Shown piece after piece: positions 26,301 to 34,089 of a stretch of 64,000 nucleotides of DNA. Each line of letters starts with the position of its first letter. The stretch's first letter is position 1. The position numbers and the translations under genes were made by a program. This stretch comes from Roseimicrobium gellanilyticum. Its GTDB lineage: Bacteria; Verrucomicrobiota; Verrucomicrobiia; Verrucomicrobiales; Verrucomicrobiaceae. The notes beneath the pieces are model-generated. The model was not told the origin of the DNA. It searched no databases and saw only the letters and a list, made by a program, of their open reading frames with translations. The DNA lies in NCBI RefSeq assembly GCF_003315205.1, contig NZ_QNRR01000001.1, positions 930,001 to 994,000 on the forward strand, in the 5' to 3' direction.

Positions 26301-28388
26301 ATCACCGAGCGCACCGGTCCTTATGTTGCGAGTCGCTTGATGGATGCCTATGTGGATGTCGAGCCCGGAGTGCAGTTGGCAATTTTTGACGAGCTGCTCA
26401 AGCGCCCCGAGTGGGTGAATGTGATCCTGGATGAAGTGGAAAGAGGCGTTGTGAAGCCTGCTGACATCGGCCCTTCGAATGTCGCCCGCCTGCGCACGCA
26501 CCCAAACAAGCAGGTCGCCAGCCGCGCGAACAAGATGCTGGAGAAGCTGAGCCCCGCGACCGTGGAGAAGAACAAGGTCATCGCCCAGCTCACGCCGGAG
26601 GTGGAGAAGACCGGTGATGTTGCCAAGGGCAAGATCGCCTACGCGTTGTGCGCCACCTGCCACAAGCTCGGTGACACCGGTCTGGCTGTTGGCCCGCCGC
26701 TCGATGGCATGGGGGCGCACGGGCCTGCGGAACTGCTCGTGCACATCGTCGATCCCAATCGCGAAGTGGACCCGAGCTTCTGGGCGCACAACATCACGAC
26801 GAAGAAGGGCGAGGCCATCGTGGGTGTCATCACTTCAGAGAATCCATCCACGCTCACGCTCGCCACACAGGTGGGTGTGAAGGAAATTCCGAAGAGCGAA
26901 ATAGCCACGCGTGAAAACACGCGCCGCAGTCTCATGCCGGAAGGACTCGAAGCCATGGGTGCAGAGACCATGCGTGATCTCCTGGCCTACATCTGCGGTG
27001 ATGCCCAGAAGCATTTCCGCATCGTGGACCTTCGTCCCGCTTACACCGCGGACAGTCGTGAAGGCGTCTTCGCAGGGCCAAGTCCCAACCAGGGCCAGGT
27101 GCGCCTGGCAAAGTACGGCAATGTGAAGGTGGAAGGCATTCCCTTCTTCGTGCAGGACGCAGCGAAGAGCGAAAGTGGGTCGAACATCATCGTGCTCAAA
27201 GGTGGTCCGCAGAAGAGCCAGAGCTGGACTTACCCGCAACGCGTGGAAGTCGCGGTGAACGCGCAGGCGAAGAAGCTGCACCTGCTCAGTGGCATCGCTG
27301 GCTGGGGCTTCCCTGCGGTGAGAGATCACATCCCTGCGCTCAAGGCCACGGTCACCTATGAAGGTGGCGAGACGGAGGAGTTCACACTGAACAATGGGGA
27401 GGCGTTTGCCGACTACATCCGCGAGGTTGAAGTGCCGGGCAGTCAGTTGGTGAAGGAACCGATCAGCGATGATCAGCAGATCCGTCTGCTCAGCCTCACT
27501 CTGACCAAGAAGGGCGTGATCAAGAAGCTGGCGCTGGAGAGCTTCGCCAATGGTGTCGCACCGGTGGTGATTGCCGTCACTGCGGATGTGGAGGGGCGCA
27601 TGGGAGCGAAGCCAGGTGCAGCAACGGCTGCGGCTCCTGCTTCTGGCGACTCCAGTGCTCCAGGACCCAAGGAAGGTGGCAAGGGTGACAACAAGCTGCC
27701 TGCAGTGACGCCTGTTTCCTGGGAAGCTGGCAAGACCAAAGTGCTGCTCATCGGCGGTGGCAGCTCGCACAACTTCGCCAGGTTTTTTGGTGAAGTGGAT
27801 GGCGCTACGCTGAAGGCTGCGGGCTTCACGGTGCACTACACCGAAGATCGCGATCAGGCGGTCGCGGAGCTGCCGAATGCGGACGTTGCCGTCATCAGTG
27901 TGAACCGCCAGTTCTTTGACAGCCCGGCGTATCGCAAGGCGCTCTTCGACCGTGTGGCGGCTGGCAAGGGTGTCATCATGATGCACCCCGGTACCTGGTA
28001 CGCGTATCCCCGTTGGCCTGAGCTGAATGCCCAAGTCGTGGGCGGCGGATCCAAGGGACACGACAAGCTGGGACCCTACTCCGTGAATGTGACCAAGGCG
28101 GACCATCCCATCATGAAGGGGGTGCCGGCGAAGTTCGACGTGACGGACGAGCTCTACTATGTGAATGCCAAGCCCGAAGAGATCCCCGCTGGTACGGCTG
28201 GCATCGAAGTGCTCGCTGAGACGTCTCCCAGCCAGAAGTTCGGCAAGCCGCATCCCAGCGTGTGGGTCACCAAGAACGACAAGACGCGCATCGCCTGCAT
28301 CGCACTTGGTCACGATGAGCGCACGCACGAAGACGCCGCCTTCAAGAGCATCCTGGTGAATGCCGTGCAGTGGTGCTCGGGGAAGTAG
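23352..28388 (+). CDS. Giant secreted ThuA / haem-binding dehydrogenase / cytochrome c / ThuA protein
   Basis: The 1678-residue protein has a signal peptide (LRILLTLAILCSVAHAA). Domains in order: ThuA-like glutamine-amidotransferase fold (about 18-270); PVC-type membrane-bound dehydrogenase beta-propeller (about 290-720; TDGDGIMDKKQVF, GPDGALYVVDFCNQ); HEAT-like helical repeats (about 720-1085); a c-type haem site CATCHK near residue 1100; a jelly-roll-like linker (about 1220-1430); and a second ThuA domain (about 1455-1678; TKVLLIGGGSSHNF, VIMMHPGTWYAYP). ThuA proteins act in trehalose and other sugar metabolism and the dehydrogenase family is thought to oxidise sugars, so this looks like a periplasmic sugar-oxidising machine. 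Having ThuA at both ends is unusual. Confidence 0.87.
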   Translation: MLRILLTLAILCSVAHAADPIRVFIRSGPKSHGPGAHDYPRFLKEWVPLLNERGARADGGDSFPTKEQLDKTDVLILHAQEAGNIALGEERKNLMEFLKRGGGLVVIHAGIVSRDPDWFKTIAGGSWNHKTPTKWLEAPMALYFTDRDNPITKDISNFDIDDEIYYDMDILPEVKVLAAAYTPKAADTRGKGNKEAQQRAAEAVAKRKAVNIYDIQPQMWTYERTVDGGSTPYRSFVCIPGHLYANFSNNGLRTAILRGIAWAGKRDNADVLCKPTELGSALRYLPGGCPPPQDIPKDLEVHPEFNLSLVASEPLINKPMNIDWDEKGRLWVVETPEYPNGLRQANVEAWKDSGAVKPGQHEREPLDRVSILSDTDGDGIMDKKQVFADKIELATSSVFYKNGVIVCAAPDILFFEDTDGDDKADKRTKLYTNLGNKDTHAVINNMRWGQDGWVYATHGYSSTEDAKSGDGSRGFGAIGAGVVRFKPDGSAIEQYASRGGNTWGLDITWSGEVFYTQPTSGNHFIHVVLPEYVLAKGKLPGVSGTNGLLPREPTFPAMHWEQQAYVQIDQVGSYTAAAGCAIYEGGAWPEKWNYGYFTTEPTLNIVSHFMVEPDGVTYKAKREAGREHTEFIRSKNLWFRPIDVRIGPDGALYVVDFCNQAVIHNDTRGPVHGPANAAVRPDRDHYYGRIWKVQHKDAKKVEVAKLKKDDFQQLAGVVKNSENVPQKQVAWRLIAEQQGPQGKGVVGLAESGITPRMGSKALRVYESIEKGVLTAPESLNAFLDAKDDWTRSAVIAAAKDNAANEIAAAFASKRASELGSFVENLIPAALAGDAVKNTTNLLNSCASAGPGTEALQSSVLRVLAQQADLSLTAHPALKEPLQKLLANPSTAAAALPLAAKWDKERALAKERKDVVQALMSKMKDAKAPTQERLAAARGFLGADGDGEAKDLIAEAAMEIDRKDGGSKGPFVNPMDLRLGIIKLITERTGPYVASRLMDAYVDVEPGVQLAIFDELLKRPEWVNVILDEVERGVVKPADIGPSNVARLRTHPNKQVASRANKMLEKLSPATVEKNKVIAQLTPEVEKTGDVAKGKIAYALCATCHKLGDTGLAVGPPLDGMGAHGPAELLVHIVDPNREVDPSFWAHNITTKKGEAIVGVITSENPSTLTLATQVGVKEIPKSEIATRENTRRSLMPEGLEAMGAETMRDLLAYICGDAQKHFRIVDLRPAYTADSREGVFAGPSPNQGQVRLAKYGNVKVEGIPFFVQDAAKSESGSNIIVLKGGPQKSQSWTYPQRVEVAVNAQAKKLHLLSGIAGWGFPAVRDHIPALKATVTYEGGETEEFTLNNGEAFADYIREVEVPGSQLVKEPISDDQQIRLLSLTLTKKGVIKKLALESFANGVAPVVIAVTADVEGRMGAKPGAATAAAPASGDSSAPGPKEGGKGDNKLPAVTPVSWEAGKTKVLLIGGGSSHNFARFFGEVDGATLKAAGFTVHYTEDRDQAVAELPNADVAVISVNRQFFDSPAYRKALFDRVAAGKGVIMMHPGTWYAYPRWPELNAQVVGGGSKGHDKLGPYSVNVTKADHPIMKGVPAKFDVTDELYYVNAKPEEIPAGTAGIEVLAETSPSQKFGKPHPSVWVTKNDKTRIACIALGHDERTHEDAAFKSILVNAVQWCSGK

Positions 28389-28608
28389 TCGCCCCGAGTC
28401 ATAACGGTTCCTTCTCCCACAGAAACCTAAGTCGTGTGCGAGAGGCTTGATGCGCGCCTGATGGCTTTCTGGCAGATGGTGGCCCTGGGAGCGCTGGCCT
28501 CTGGCCGGCGTGGTGTGTTGCAGGAGGCTCTCACAATAATATCGCGAGACGGCAGCGTTCCCAGGGCCGCGTCCCGTAGCTCTCGGGTGGAGCTTTTCCA
28601 CTCGACCA
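28389..28608. other. Convergent intergenic region, 220 bp
   Basis: This lies between two converging stops. It contains a short GTG-initiated plus-strand frame that shows no domain or ribosome site and is rejected as a gene. An imperfect GC-rich dyad (GCTGGCC / GGCCGGC around 28492-28508) could fold, but no T-run follows. Nothing else was recognised. Confidence 0.4.
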
Positions 28609-29862
28609 TCAACCATAGCGATCTGGAGAGAGCAGCGTGAGGTCAAACTCAGGCTGCTCTTTCTCTATCAGCTGGGCCACGATGTGTCCTGTGACAGGAC
28701 CAAGACTCAGCCCCATCATCGCGTGTCCCGTGGCGATGCAGAGGTTGGAGAAGTATCGCGTGCGACCGAGGTACGGCAGCCCGTCTGGCGAACAGGGACG
28801 CAGTCCGCTCCAGGGTTCCACGTCTGCGAGGTCTTCGGGGCTGAACTCGGGAAAGTATCGGGACGCCGCATTGATGATGCCCTGCACCCGTCGTGGATTG
28901 ATGGCTTCACTCATGCCGGAGATTTCCATCGTACCGCCAAAGCGCAGCGAACCTCCTGTCATGGGAGTTACGGCAACACGTGCCTCGGTGAGGATGCTGC
29001 AGAGATGCGGAAGCTGCCGTGGGTTTGACAGGGTGAGGCTGTAGCCTTTGCCTGCCTGCATGGGTAGCCGCAAGCCCACGGACTTCGAGAATGCGGAACT
29101 CCATGAGCCGAGACAAAGAACAAACTCGTCTCCCTCCGTTTCCCCTTGAGAGGTCTTCACGGCAAGGACTCGTCCGCTTTCTGCGCAGAGAGCCTCAGCA
29201 TCCGCTCCCCACAGGAAGGCAACGCCCGCCTCCTTGCAAAGACGCTGGAGCGTGCGCATGAAGAGCTGCGGTGTGAGATGACAATCCTTGGGATAGTAGA
29301 CGGCGCCTGCCACATCCATGGTGATGCCCGGGTCCATCTCGTTGGTGTGCCGGGCATCCAGCACTTCCGCGGGCACGCCCATCTCACGCGCTACCTGCGC
29401 GCTGTCCGCCTCTTCATCGAGCGTGCGCTGCGTCTTGCAAAGCATCAATAGTCCCCGTTGATTCAGGCCAAAATCATTCTCGCATGCAGCGGCCAGTTCT
29501 TCGAAAAGCAACCGGCTGCGCAAATGCAGGTCCCGGAGCAGCGGGGAAGCCCGCTTTACATGTTCACGTGTGGCCGCCTTCCAGAAGTTCCATCCCCAAC
29601 GCAGTAGCTCAGGATCCAGTGAAGGCTTGATGTAAAAGGGAGACTCAGGATTCCACATCCACTTCAGTCCCAGTGCGACCATGCCGGGTGCGGCAAGCGG
29701 CACAAAATGACTTGGAACAATCATCCCCGCGTTCCCATACGAGCAGCCGCTTCGCTCCTCGCTGCCCCTGTCGATCACCGTGACGCGATGCCCGCGCTTC
29801 GCGACCTCCAAGGCCGTGCAAAGACCGATGACTCCTGCGCCGAGAACGATGACGTGCGACAT
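28609..29862 (-). CDS. D-amino-acid-dehydrogenase-like flavoprotein, probable D-hydroxyproline dehydrogenase
   Basis: The 417-residue DAO/DadA-family protein has an N-terminal FAD-binding motif VLGAGVIGLCTALEVAKRGH. The family C-terminal pattern is WSGLRPCSPDGLPYLGRT, then CIATGHAMMGLSLGP. There is no signal peptide. It is the last gene of the hydroxyproline operon, 30 bp after the epimerase. In the known pathway cis-4-hydroxy-D-proline is oxidised to pyrroline-4-hydroxy-2-carboxylate by such an enzyme, which the DapA-family product then deaminates. Alone it could be any D-amino-acid dehydrogenase; the neighbours make hydroxyproline likely. Confidence 0.86.
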   Translation of the reverse strand: MSHVIVLGAGVIGLCTALEVAKRGHRVTVIDRGSEERSGCSYGNAGMIVPSHFVPLAAPGMVALGLKWMWNPESPFYIKPSLDPELLRWGWNFWKAATREHVKRASPLLRDLHLRSRLLFEELAAACENDFGLNQRGLLMLCKTQRTLDEEADSAQVAREMGVPAEVLDARHTNEMDPGITMDVAGAVYYPKDCHLTPQLFMRTLQRLCKEAGVAFLWGADAEALCAESGRVLAVKTSQGETEGDEFVLCLGSWSSAFSKSVGLRLPMQAGKGYSLTLSNPRQLPHLCSILTEARVAVTPMTGGSLRFGGTMEISGMSEAINPRRVQGIINAASRYFPEFSPEDLADVEPWSGLRPCSPDGLPYLGRTRYFSNLCIATGHAMMGLSLGPVTGHIVAQLIEKEQPEFDLTLLSPDRYG

Positions 29863-29892
29863 GGTGTTGGAGGTTTCAGTCGCGTGATAACA

Positions 29893-30870
29893 CTATGAAA
29901 TGCCCCAGCAGAATGGATCGTGCGGATTCAGCAGGATTTCCCCCTCTGTCGTGACATGGGCCTCGCCCACAATGATCGGGATGATGGCTCCTGCGTCTCG
30001 GTCATGCCATCGATAGCTGCCCTTGAAAGTGCTGCCGATGATGCTCTCCTGCACCCACTCCTCGCCCTCGGCCAGCTTTCCGTCCGCGGCGAGGCATGCG
30101 AGCTTGGCACTGGTGCCGGTGCCACACGCAGAGCGGTCATATACGCCTCCAGGGCACAGCACGAAGCCCCGTGCGCTGGCATTGGGAGAGGATGGCGGTC
30201 CCACAAGTTCAATGTGGTCCACATCAGGAAAATGCTGGGGTTCGTTCACCGCTCGCCGCAGGGCGCTTGCAAATGCCGAGAGTTCACCCACGTGTTCCAG
30301 TTCGAGTTGCTGGCCGTGATTCTCCGTGATGAAAAACCAGTTGCCACCCCAGGCCACATCTCCAGTAACGGTGCCATGCCCGGGCACGTCCACGGAGATC
30401 CCAGAGGCCTTGCGAAACGATGGGACATTTTCGAGGGATACACTTCCATCCTCGCCCAGCGTGAAGCTCACAACTCCGACGCGCGTCTCCAGACGGTGCG
30501 TACCCGGCGAAATGCGACCCAGATGCGCCAAGGTGATCGCCACACCGATCGTGGCATGACCACACATGTTCAGGAATCCGACATTGTTGAAAAAGATCAC
30601 GCCCGCGATGCAGGAGGCGTCCATGGCCGGACAGAGCACGGCGCCCACGAGAACATCGGAGCCTCGGGGTTCACAGGCCACGGCCCGTCGCAGGGCATCG
30701 TACTGAGGATGGAACAAGCGCAGCCGCTTTTCGATCGCCGGAGCGTCGGCAGCAGGCACGTCTCCTTGGCGGGGGAAATGACGCAGCAAAAGAGGCAACG
30801 GATCATCAAACACCACGCGCGTGGGCTCGCCGCCGGTGTGGGAATCGATGATCCGGATCTTCTCCATCAT
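29893..30870 (-). CDS. 4-hydroxyproline 2-epimerase (proline racemase family)
   Basis: The 325-residue protein opens with RIIDSHTGGEPTRVV, the proline-racemase-superfamily signature. Both catalytic cysteines are present: Cys103 in NMCGHATIG and Cys249 in DRSACGTGTSA. The second cysteine argues against the trans-3-hydroxyproline dehydratases, which have Thr there. The epimerase converts trans-4-hydroxy-L-proline to cis-4-hydroxy-D-proline, the entry step of catabolism. Its start overlaps the trypsin-like gene's stop by 4 bp. Proline racemase is the main alternative, but the adjoining flavoprotein and DapA-family lyase favour hydroxyproline. Confidence 0.9.
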   Translation of the reverse strand: MMEKIRIIDSHTGGEPTRVVFDDPLPLLLRHFPRQGDVPAADAPAIEKRLRLFHPQYDALRRAVACEPRGSDVLVGAVLCPAMDASCIAGVIFFNNVGFLNMCGHATIGVAITLAHLGRISPGTHRLETRVGVVSFTLGEDGSVSLENVPSFRKASGISVDVPGHGTVTGDVAWGGNWFFITENHGQQLELEHVGELSAFASALRRAVNEPQHFPDVDHIELVGPPSSPNASARGFVLCPGGVYDRSACGTGTSAKLACLAADGKLAEGEEWVQESIIGSTFKGSYRWHDRDAGAIIPIIVGEAHVTTEGEILLNPHDPFCWGIS

Positions 30871-31847
30871 TCTGATCGAGATTTGGTCTTGATGAGTTTC
30901 AGCACGTTGCTGGCGGCGATGGCATCATGCAGCACCATGAGGGTGCCGGGGGCGCTGGCGGTGGTTTTGGATGGATCCTGATACACCGTCTGGATCTGGG
31001 AGACGTGACCGATGGCGTTGCCGTGAGCGTCCAGCACGGCGGACCCGCTCGAGCCCGGAGCCCATGAGGTGCTCACCTGAATCCATACCGGTTCGTCTTC
31101 ACCCTTGGTGCTGGGCGCGGGAGGTGCAGGCTTGGAGGCTGGCTTGCCGGCCTCGGGCTTGGCCGTGCCGGTGCCTGGCGCTGCCTCACGCATGTTGCTG
31201 CGGAAGGGATGCTTTGTGAAGCGATTCACGATTCCCTCACTGAAGTAGCCGCGCCTTCCTTTGGGCTCGCTGAAGCAGTACACTTTGTCACCCGGCATCA
31301 CGTCTGAGGTGAAGGGGAGGGGATTCAGCGTGGCGCCTTTCACGCGAATGATGGCGGTATCCGTGGCCCGGTTGGCTGCCAGTACTTCCACCACGGGAAT
31401 CACCTTGTCGTCTTCGTCAGCGACGATGAGGTAGCCTTCGCGGATATCTTCATTCTCCAATACATGGCCACACGTGACCACGGCATCGTTGGTGATGGCA
31501 TAGCCGCCCGCGAGGTTGAGGTGCCATTTGCTGCATTTCTTGCAGAGGTAGTGCCAGCCTACGCGGAGATGAGCGCGCCTTGCGGTATTCCACAACTCCC
31601 GGCCCTCTAGTTTTCCGGTGCGTGGCTTGGGCAGCTCCAGCTCGCAAGTGGTGCGGCTCATCTGCTCCACTACTTTTTCCATGGGGACGAGCTCGCCTTT
31701 TTCCTTCAGCCGGTTTGCTTCATCGGTGATGACGGCTTGGGACTTGGGATTGCGTCCCTCCGGGTAGATCGGCACATCAGGAGCCTGGCTGTAGAGGGTG
31801 CCGCACCCGATCAAGGTGCCAAAGATGAGGCGGGGAAGCGCGTTCAT
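30867..31847 (-). CDS. Trypsin-like serine peptidase, probable lipoprotein
   Basis: The 326-residue protein has an N-terminal lipobox-like LIGC (Cys15), so it is probably lipid-anchored outside the cytoplasm. A trypsin-fold triad is visible: His128 in VVTCGHVL, Asp163 in ATDTAIIRV, and Ser267 in APGSSGSAV. Ahead of the His strand is an extra CKKC pair (102-105) followed by SKWHLNLAGGYAITN, possibly a zinc-binding or disulfide insertion. A Pro/Lys/Ala-rich loop occupies about 223-250. It is embedded in the hydroxyproline operon, overlapping the epimerase by 4 bp and 48 bp after the DapA-like gene. Peptide release from hydroxyproline-rich protein is the context-based inference. Confidence 0.82.
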   Translation of the reverse strand: MNALPRLIFGTLIGCGTLYSQAPDVPIYPEGRNPKSQAVITDEANRLKEKGELVPMEKVVEQMSRTTCELELPKPRTGKLEGRELWNTARRAHLRVGWHYLCKKCSKWHLNLAGGYAITNDAVVTCGHVLENEDIREGYLIVADEDDKVIPVVEVLAANRATDTAIIRVKGATLNPLPFTSDVMPGDKVYCFSEPKGRRGYFSEGIVNRFTKHPFRSNMREAAPGTGTAKPEAGKPASKPAPPAPSTKGEDEPVWIQVSTSWAPGSSGSAVLDAHGNAIGHVSQIQTVYQDPSKTTASAPGTLMVLHDAIAASNVLKLIKTKSRSE

Positions 31848-31895
31848 GGTAGTGCGGCTCTGTACGGTGACCGTGAGTGCATATTACGAGCGTCT

Positions 31896-32792
31896 TCAGT
31901 TCCGCGGCCTGGAGCCGATGCCTTCACGGATGATGGCCAACACCCTTTCACGTTCGGAGCCTTCCAGGGTGAGGTGGGGTTCCCGCACCCATTCGCTGCC
32001 CAACCCGCATTCCTGGACCATCAGCTTGATGTATTGCACGAACTTGATGTGGGTATCGAGTTTCAGCAGCGGGTGAAACCAACGCAGCAGGGCGCGTGCT
32101 TCATCCCAGCGACCTGCCCGCGTATGCTCCCAGAGCCGCTGGTTTTCCTGCGGGAATGCGATGCCGCTTCCCGCCACCCAGCCATCAATGCCCAGGATGG
32201 AGCTTTCGAGAATGAGATCGTCCACTCCGGTGAAAAGTGCAAAGCGGTCTCCGTTCACGATGCGCATCTCGGTGATGCGCCGGGTGTTGCCGGAACTCTC
32301 CTTCATCGCGATGAGGTTTGGCACATCAGACAGCTCGCGCATCATCTCCGGCGTCACGTCCACCGTGTAGCCGATGGGATTGTTGTACAGCATCCATGGC
32401 AGGCTGGTTGCTGCCGCCACGGCACGGTAATAGGCCAGCGTCTCACGCGGATCTGCCTTGTACACCATGGCTGGCATCACCATGAATCCCGCCGCACCCA
32501 GCCTTTCACAGTCCTGCACATATTTGCGCGCCGTTTCGGTGCTGCACTCCGCGACGCCACTCAGCACTGGAACACGCCCCGCGCTCTGCTGCACGATGGC
32601 ACCCACCACGCTCCGCTTCTCCTCAGGCGCGAGGCTCTGATTCTCTCCCAGCGAGCCACAAACAATCATGCCGCTCACACCCGAGCGAATCAGCACCTCG
32701 GCATGACGCTGCGTTGCCTCGAGGTCCAGACTCTGATCCTTGCGAAGCTGGGTCGTGATGGCTGGAAAAACGCCGGTCCAGAGGTGGTTCAT
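31896..32792 (-). CDS. DapA-family lyase, probable pyrroline-4-hydroxy-2-carboxylate deaminase
   Basis: The 298-residue TIM-barrel of the DHDPS/NAL family has the Schiff-base lysine Lys164 in NLIAMKESSG and the catalytic tyrosine Tyr136 in LYNNPIG; GSLGENQSL (46-54) is the substrate loop. This family supplies the deaminase step of hydroxyproline breakdown, giving 2-oxoglutarate semialdehyde. It is 27 bp after the metallopeptidase and in one transcript with the epimerase and flavoprotein. By sequence alone it could be another aldolase or dihydrodipicolinate synthase. The final dehydrogenase of the pathway is not in this window. Confidence 0.85.
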   Translation of the reverse strand: MNHLWTGVFPAITTQLRKDQSLDLEATQRHAEVLIRSGVSGMIVCGSLGENQSLAPEEKRSVVGAIVQQSAGRVPVLSGVAECSTETARKYVQDCERLGAAGFMVMPAMVYKADPRETLAYYRAVAAATSLPWMLYNNPIGYTVDVTPEMMRELSDVPNLIAMKESSGNTRRITEMRIVNGDRFALFTGVDDLILESSILGIDGWVAGSGIAFPQENQRLWEHTRAGRWDEARALLRWFHPLLKLDTHIKFVQYIKLMVQECGLGSEWVREPHLTLEGSERERVLAIIREGIGSRPRN

Positions 32793-32819
32793 GGGAGTAT
32801 CAGATGGGGCTCTCCGCCG

Positions 32820-34016
32820 TCACTCAATCACCACCTTGCCGCTCTTCGGGAGTGCGACGCAGTGACCAAGGGGGTTGCCGATTTCATCCGTCACCAACCA
32901 CGCGTGACCGGCATAGGTTTGTTGCATGGAGTCCCCACTCGGCGCGACTCCTCCATAGGGTTTGCGCTCACCCTTGGTATCCACCCACCAGAGTTTCACT
33001 GCGGAGCGGCGCGTGTTGAAGAAGTGGAGCATCGTCTTCTCCTTGCCATCCAGGGAGGCGGGTGCCTGGGCTGCGTTCACGGTCACCAGCGGCACTGCGG
33101 TGTATTCTCGCGAGCTCATCAGCGGTTTCCGATTTTTCTCCTGCCATTCCACCAGGGCTCTGGGCCATTCAAACTTCGGCGCTGCTGCCACGTCCCAGCC
33201 GCGCAGGTGGACACGCTCCTCGGGCAGGCGGTCGGCGATCCGTTGGTAGCGCCAGGGTTTGTCCCCGAAGATTTCTATCAGCAGGGCTGCGAGGCCCGTG
33301 TCGTATTTCTTCAGCTCCTCGCGGGTGTTGATGTGATTGTGCTGGTTGTCGTTCTCACGATTGGTGTCGAACCAGCTCTGCACTCCCTCGGCCCAGTATT
33401 CACTTTTGTTGCTGGCGGCGTAGGTGTCTTTCCACAGGCCCGCGCTCAGGGCAGTCTCGTAAGCTGTTTCCAACCTCTTATCAAAGGTGGGATCGATGCT
33501 GTTCACTCCCATCTGATGCAGGGCATGGCCAAACTCGTGCACGCAGATGTTCTCTCGATCGTAGGGGTCGCCGGGATAGGCCAGCAAGTTCTCCGTGCCG
33601 CAGCTCACTGCGGGTCGCAGCGGAGTGGCGCCCAGGCCGCGTGCCCGCTTGTCCCAGTAGGGAGCAGGCTTCATGTCGCTGTGCTCCGGAATGGCGGTGG
33701 TGAATTCATCGTGTGCCATGATGGCGAAGCGCGTCTTGTTCGCATCGAGGGCGCGCAGGATGTCAGGGCGATGACCCAGCATGTGATTGATGATCCACGC
33801 GGTCTCATAGAGTGCGGCATCCGGGACTTTCTCCGAGGAGACAATGGAGAAGCCACTTACATCCAGATGCTTCTTGTAGAAGGGAGAGAGCCTCAGCTTC
33901 TCCACCACTTCGGCGGAGGGTGCTGATACAGTGGCGTCCTGCTTTGTTCCGGTGGTGCCATAGAGCACACTGGCGGCAAGGGCCAGGCACAGGGATGGAA
34001 TCCAGAAGTGCTTCAT
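32820..34016 (-). CDS. Secreted zinc metallopeptidase with C-terminal VHL-like beta domain
   Basis: The 398-residue protein has a signal peptide (MKHFWIPSLCLALAASVLYG). The zincin domain covers about 40-290: HEFGH at 160-164, with E206 and E210 in SEYWAEG as candidate third zinc ligands. Residues 327-398 align without gaps to the beta domain of the von Hippel-Lindau protein. In human VHL numbering N78, W88, Y98, Y112, H115 and W117 correspond to N334, W344, Y354, Y368, H371 and W373; S111 is T367. Those VHL residues include the hydroxyproline-binding pocket. The gene leads an operon of hydroxyproline catabolism, so the domain may steer the peptidase to hydroxyproline-bearing substrate. I used the ATG at 34016 because it directly precedes the signal peptide. 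Confidence 0.82.
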   Translation of the reverse strand: MKHFWIPSLCLALAASVLYGTTGTKQDATVSAPSAEVVEKLRLSPFYKKHLDVSGFSIVSSEKVPDAALYETAWIINHMLGHRPDILRALDANKTRFAIMAHDEFTTAIPEHSDMKPAPYWDKRARGLGATPLRPAVSCGTENLLAYPGDPYDRENICVHEFGHALHQMGVNSIDPTFDKRLETAYETALSAGLWKDTYAASNKSEYWAEGVQSWFDTNRENDNQHNHINTREELKKYDTGLAALLIEIFGDKPWRYQRIADRLPEERVHLRGWDVAAAPKFEWPRALVEWQEKNRKPLMSSREYTAVPLVTVNAAQAPASLDGKEKTMLHFFNTRRSAVKLWWVDTKGERKPYGGVAPSGDSMQQTYAGHAWLVTDEIGNPLGHCVALPKSGKVVIE

Positions 34017-34028
34017 TCTTGCAAGAAT
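34015..34028. promoter_or_regulatory. Perfect 14-bp palindrome over the metallopeptidase start codon
   Basis: ATTCTTGCAAGAAT at 34015-34028 is a perfect palindrome overlapping the first bases of the metallopeptidase-VHL gene, in the 73-bp gap to the divergent PAS-AraC gene. It could be a dimeric repressor operator or an mRNA hairpin hiding the start. A perfect 14-mer is unlikely by chance at this exact place but not impossible. Confidence 0.4.
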
Positions 34029-34089
34029 AGCGGAACCGGGGCCGGATGTCTTGGATGCAAACAGCGCGATCCCTGTCAATTTACGCACA

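Noticed and set aside
23343-26789. Open frame of 1148 codons on the minus strand
   Set aside because: It is antisense to the ThuA/dehydrogenase gene, whose domains are clear. The frame is an effect of GC-rich codon bias and has no recognisable domain.
28434-28640. 68-codon plus-strand frame in the convergent gap
   Set aside because: GTG start, no ribosome site, no domain, overlaps the 3' end of the flavoprotein gene.
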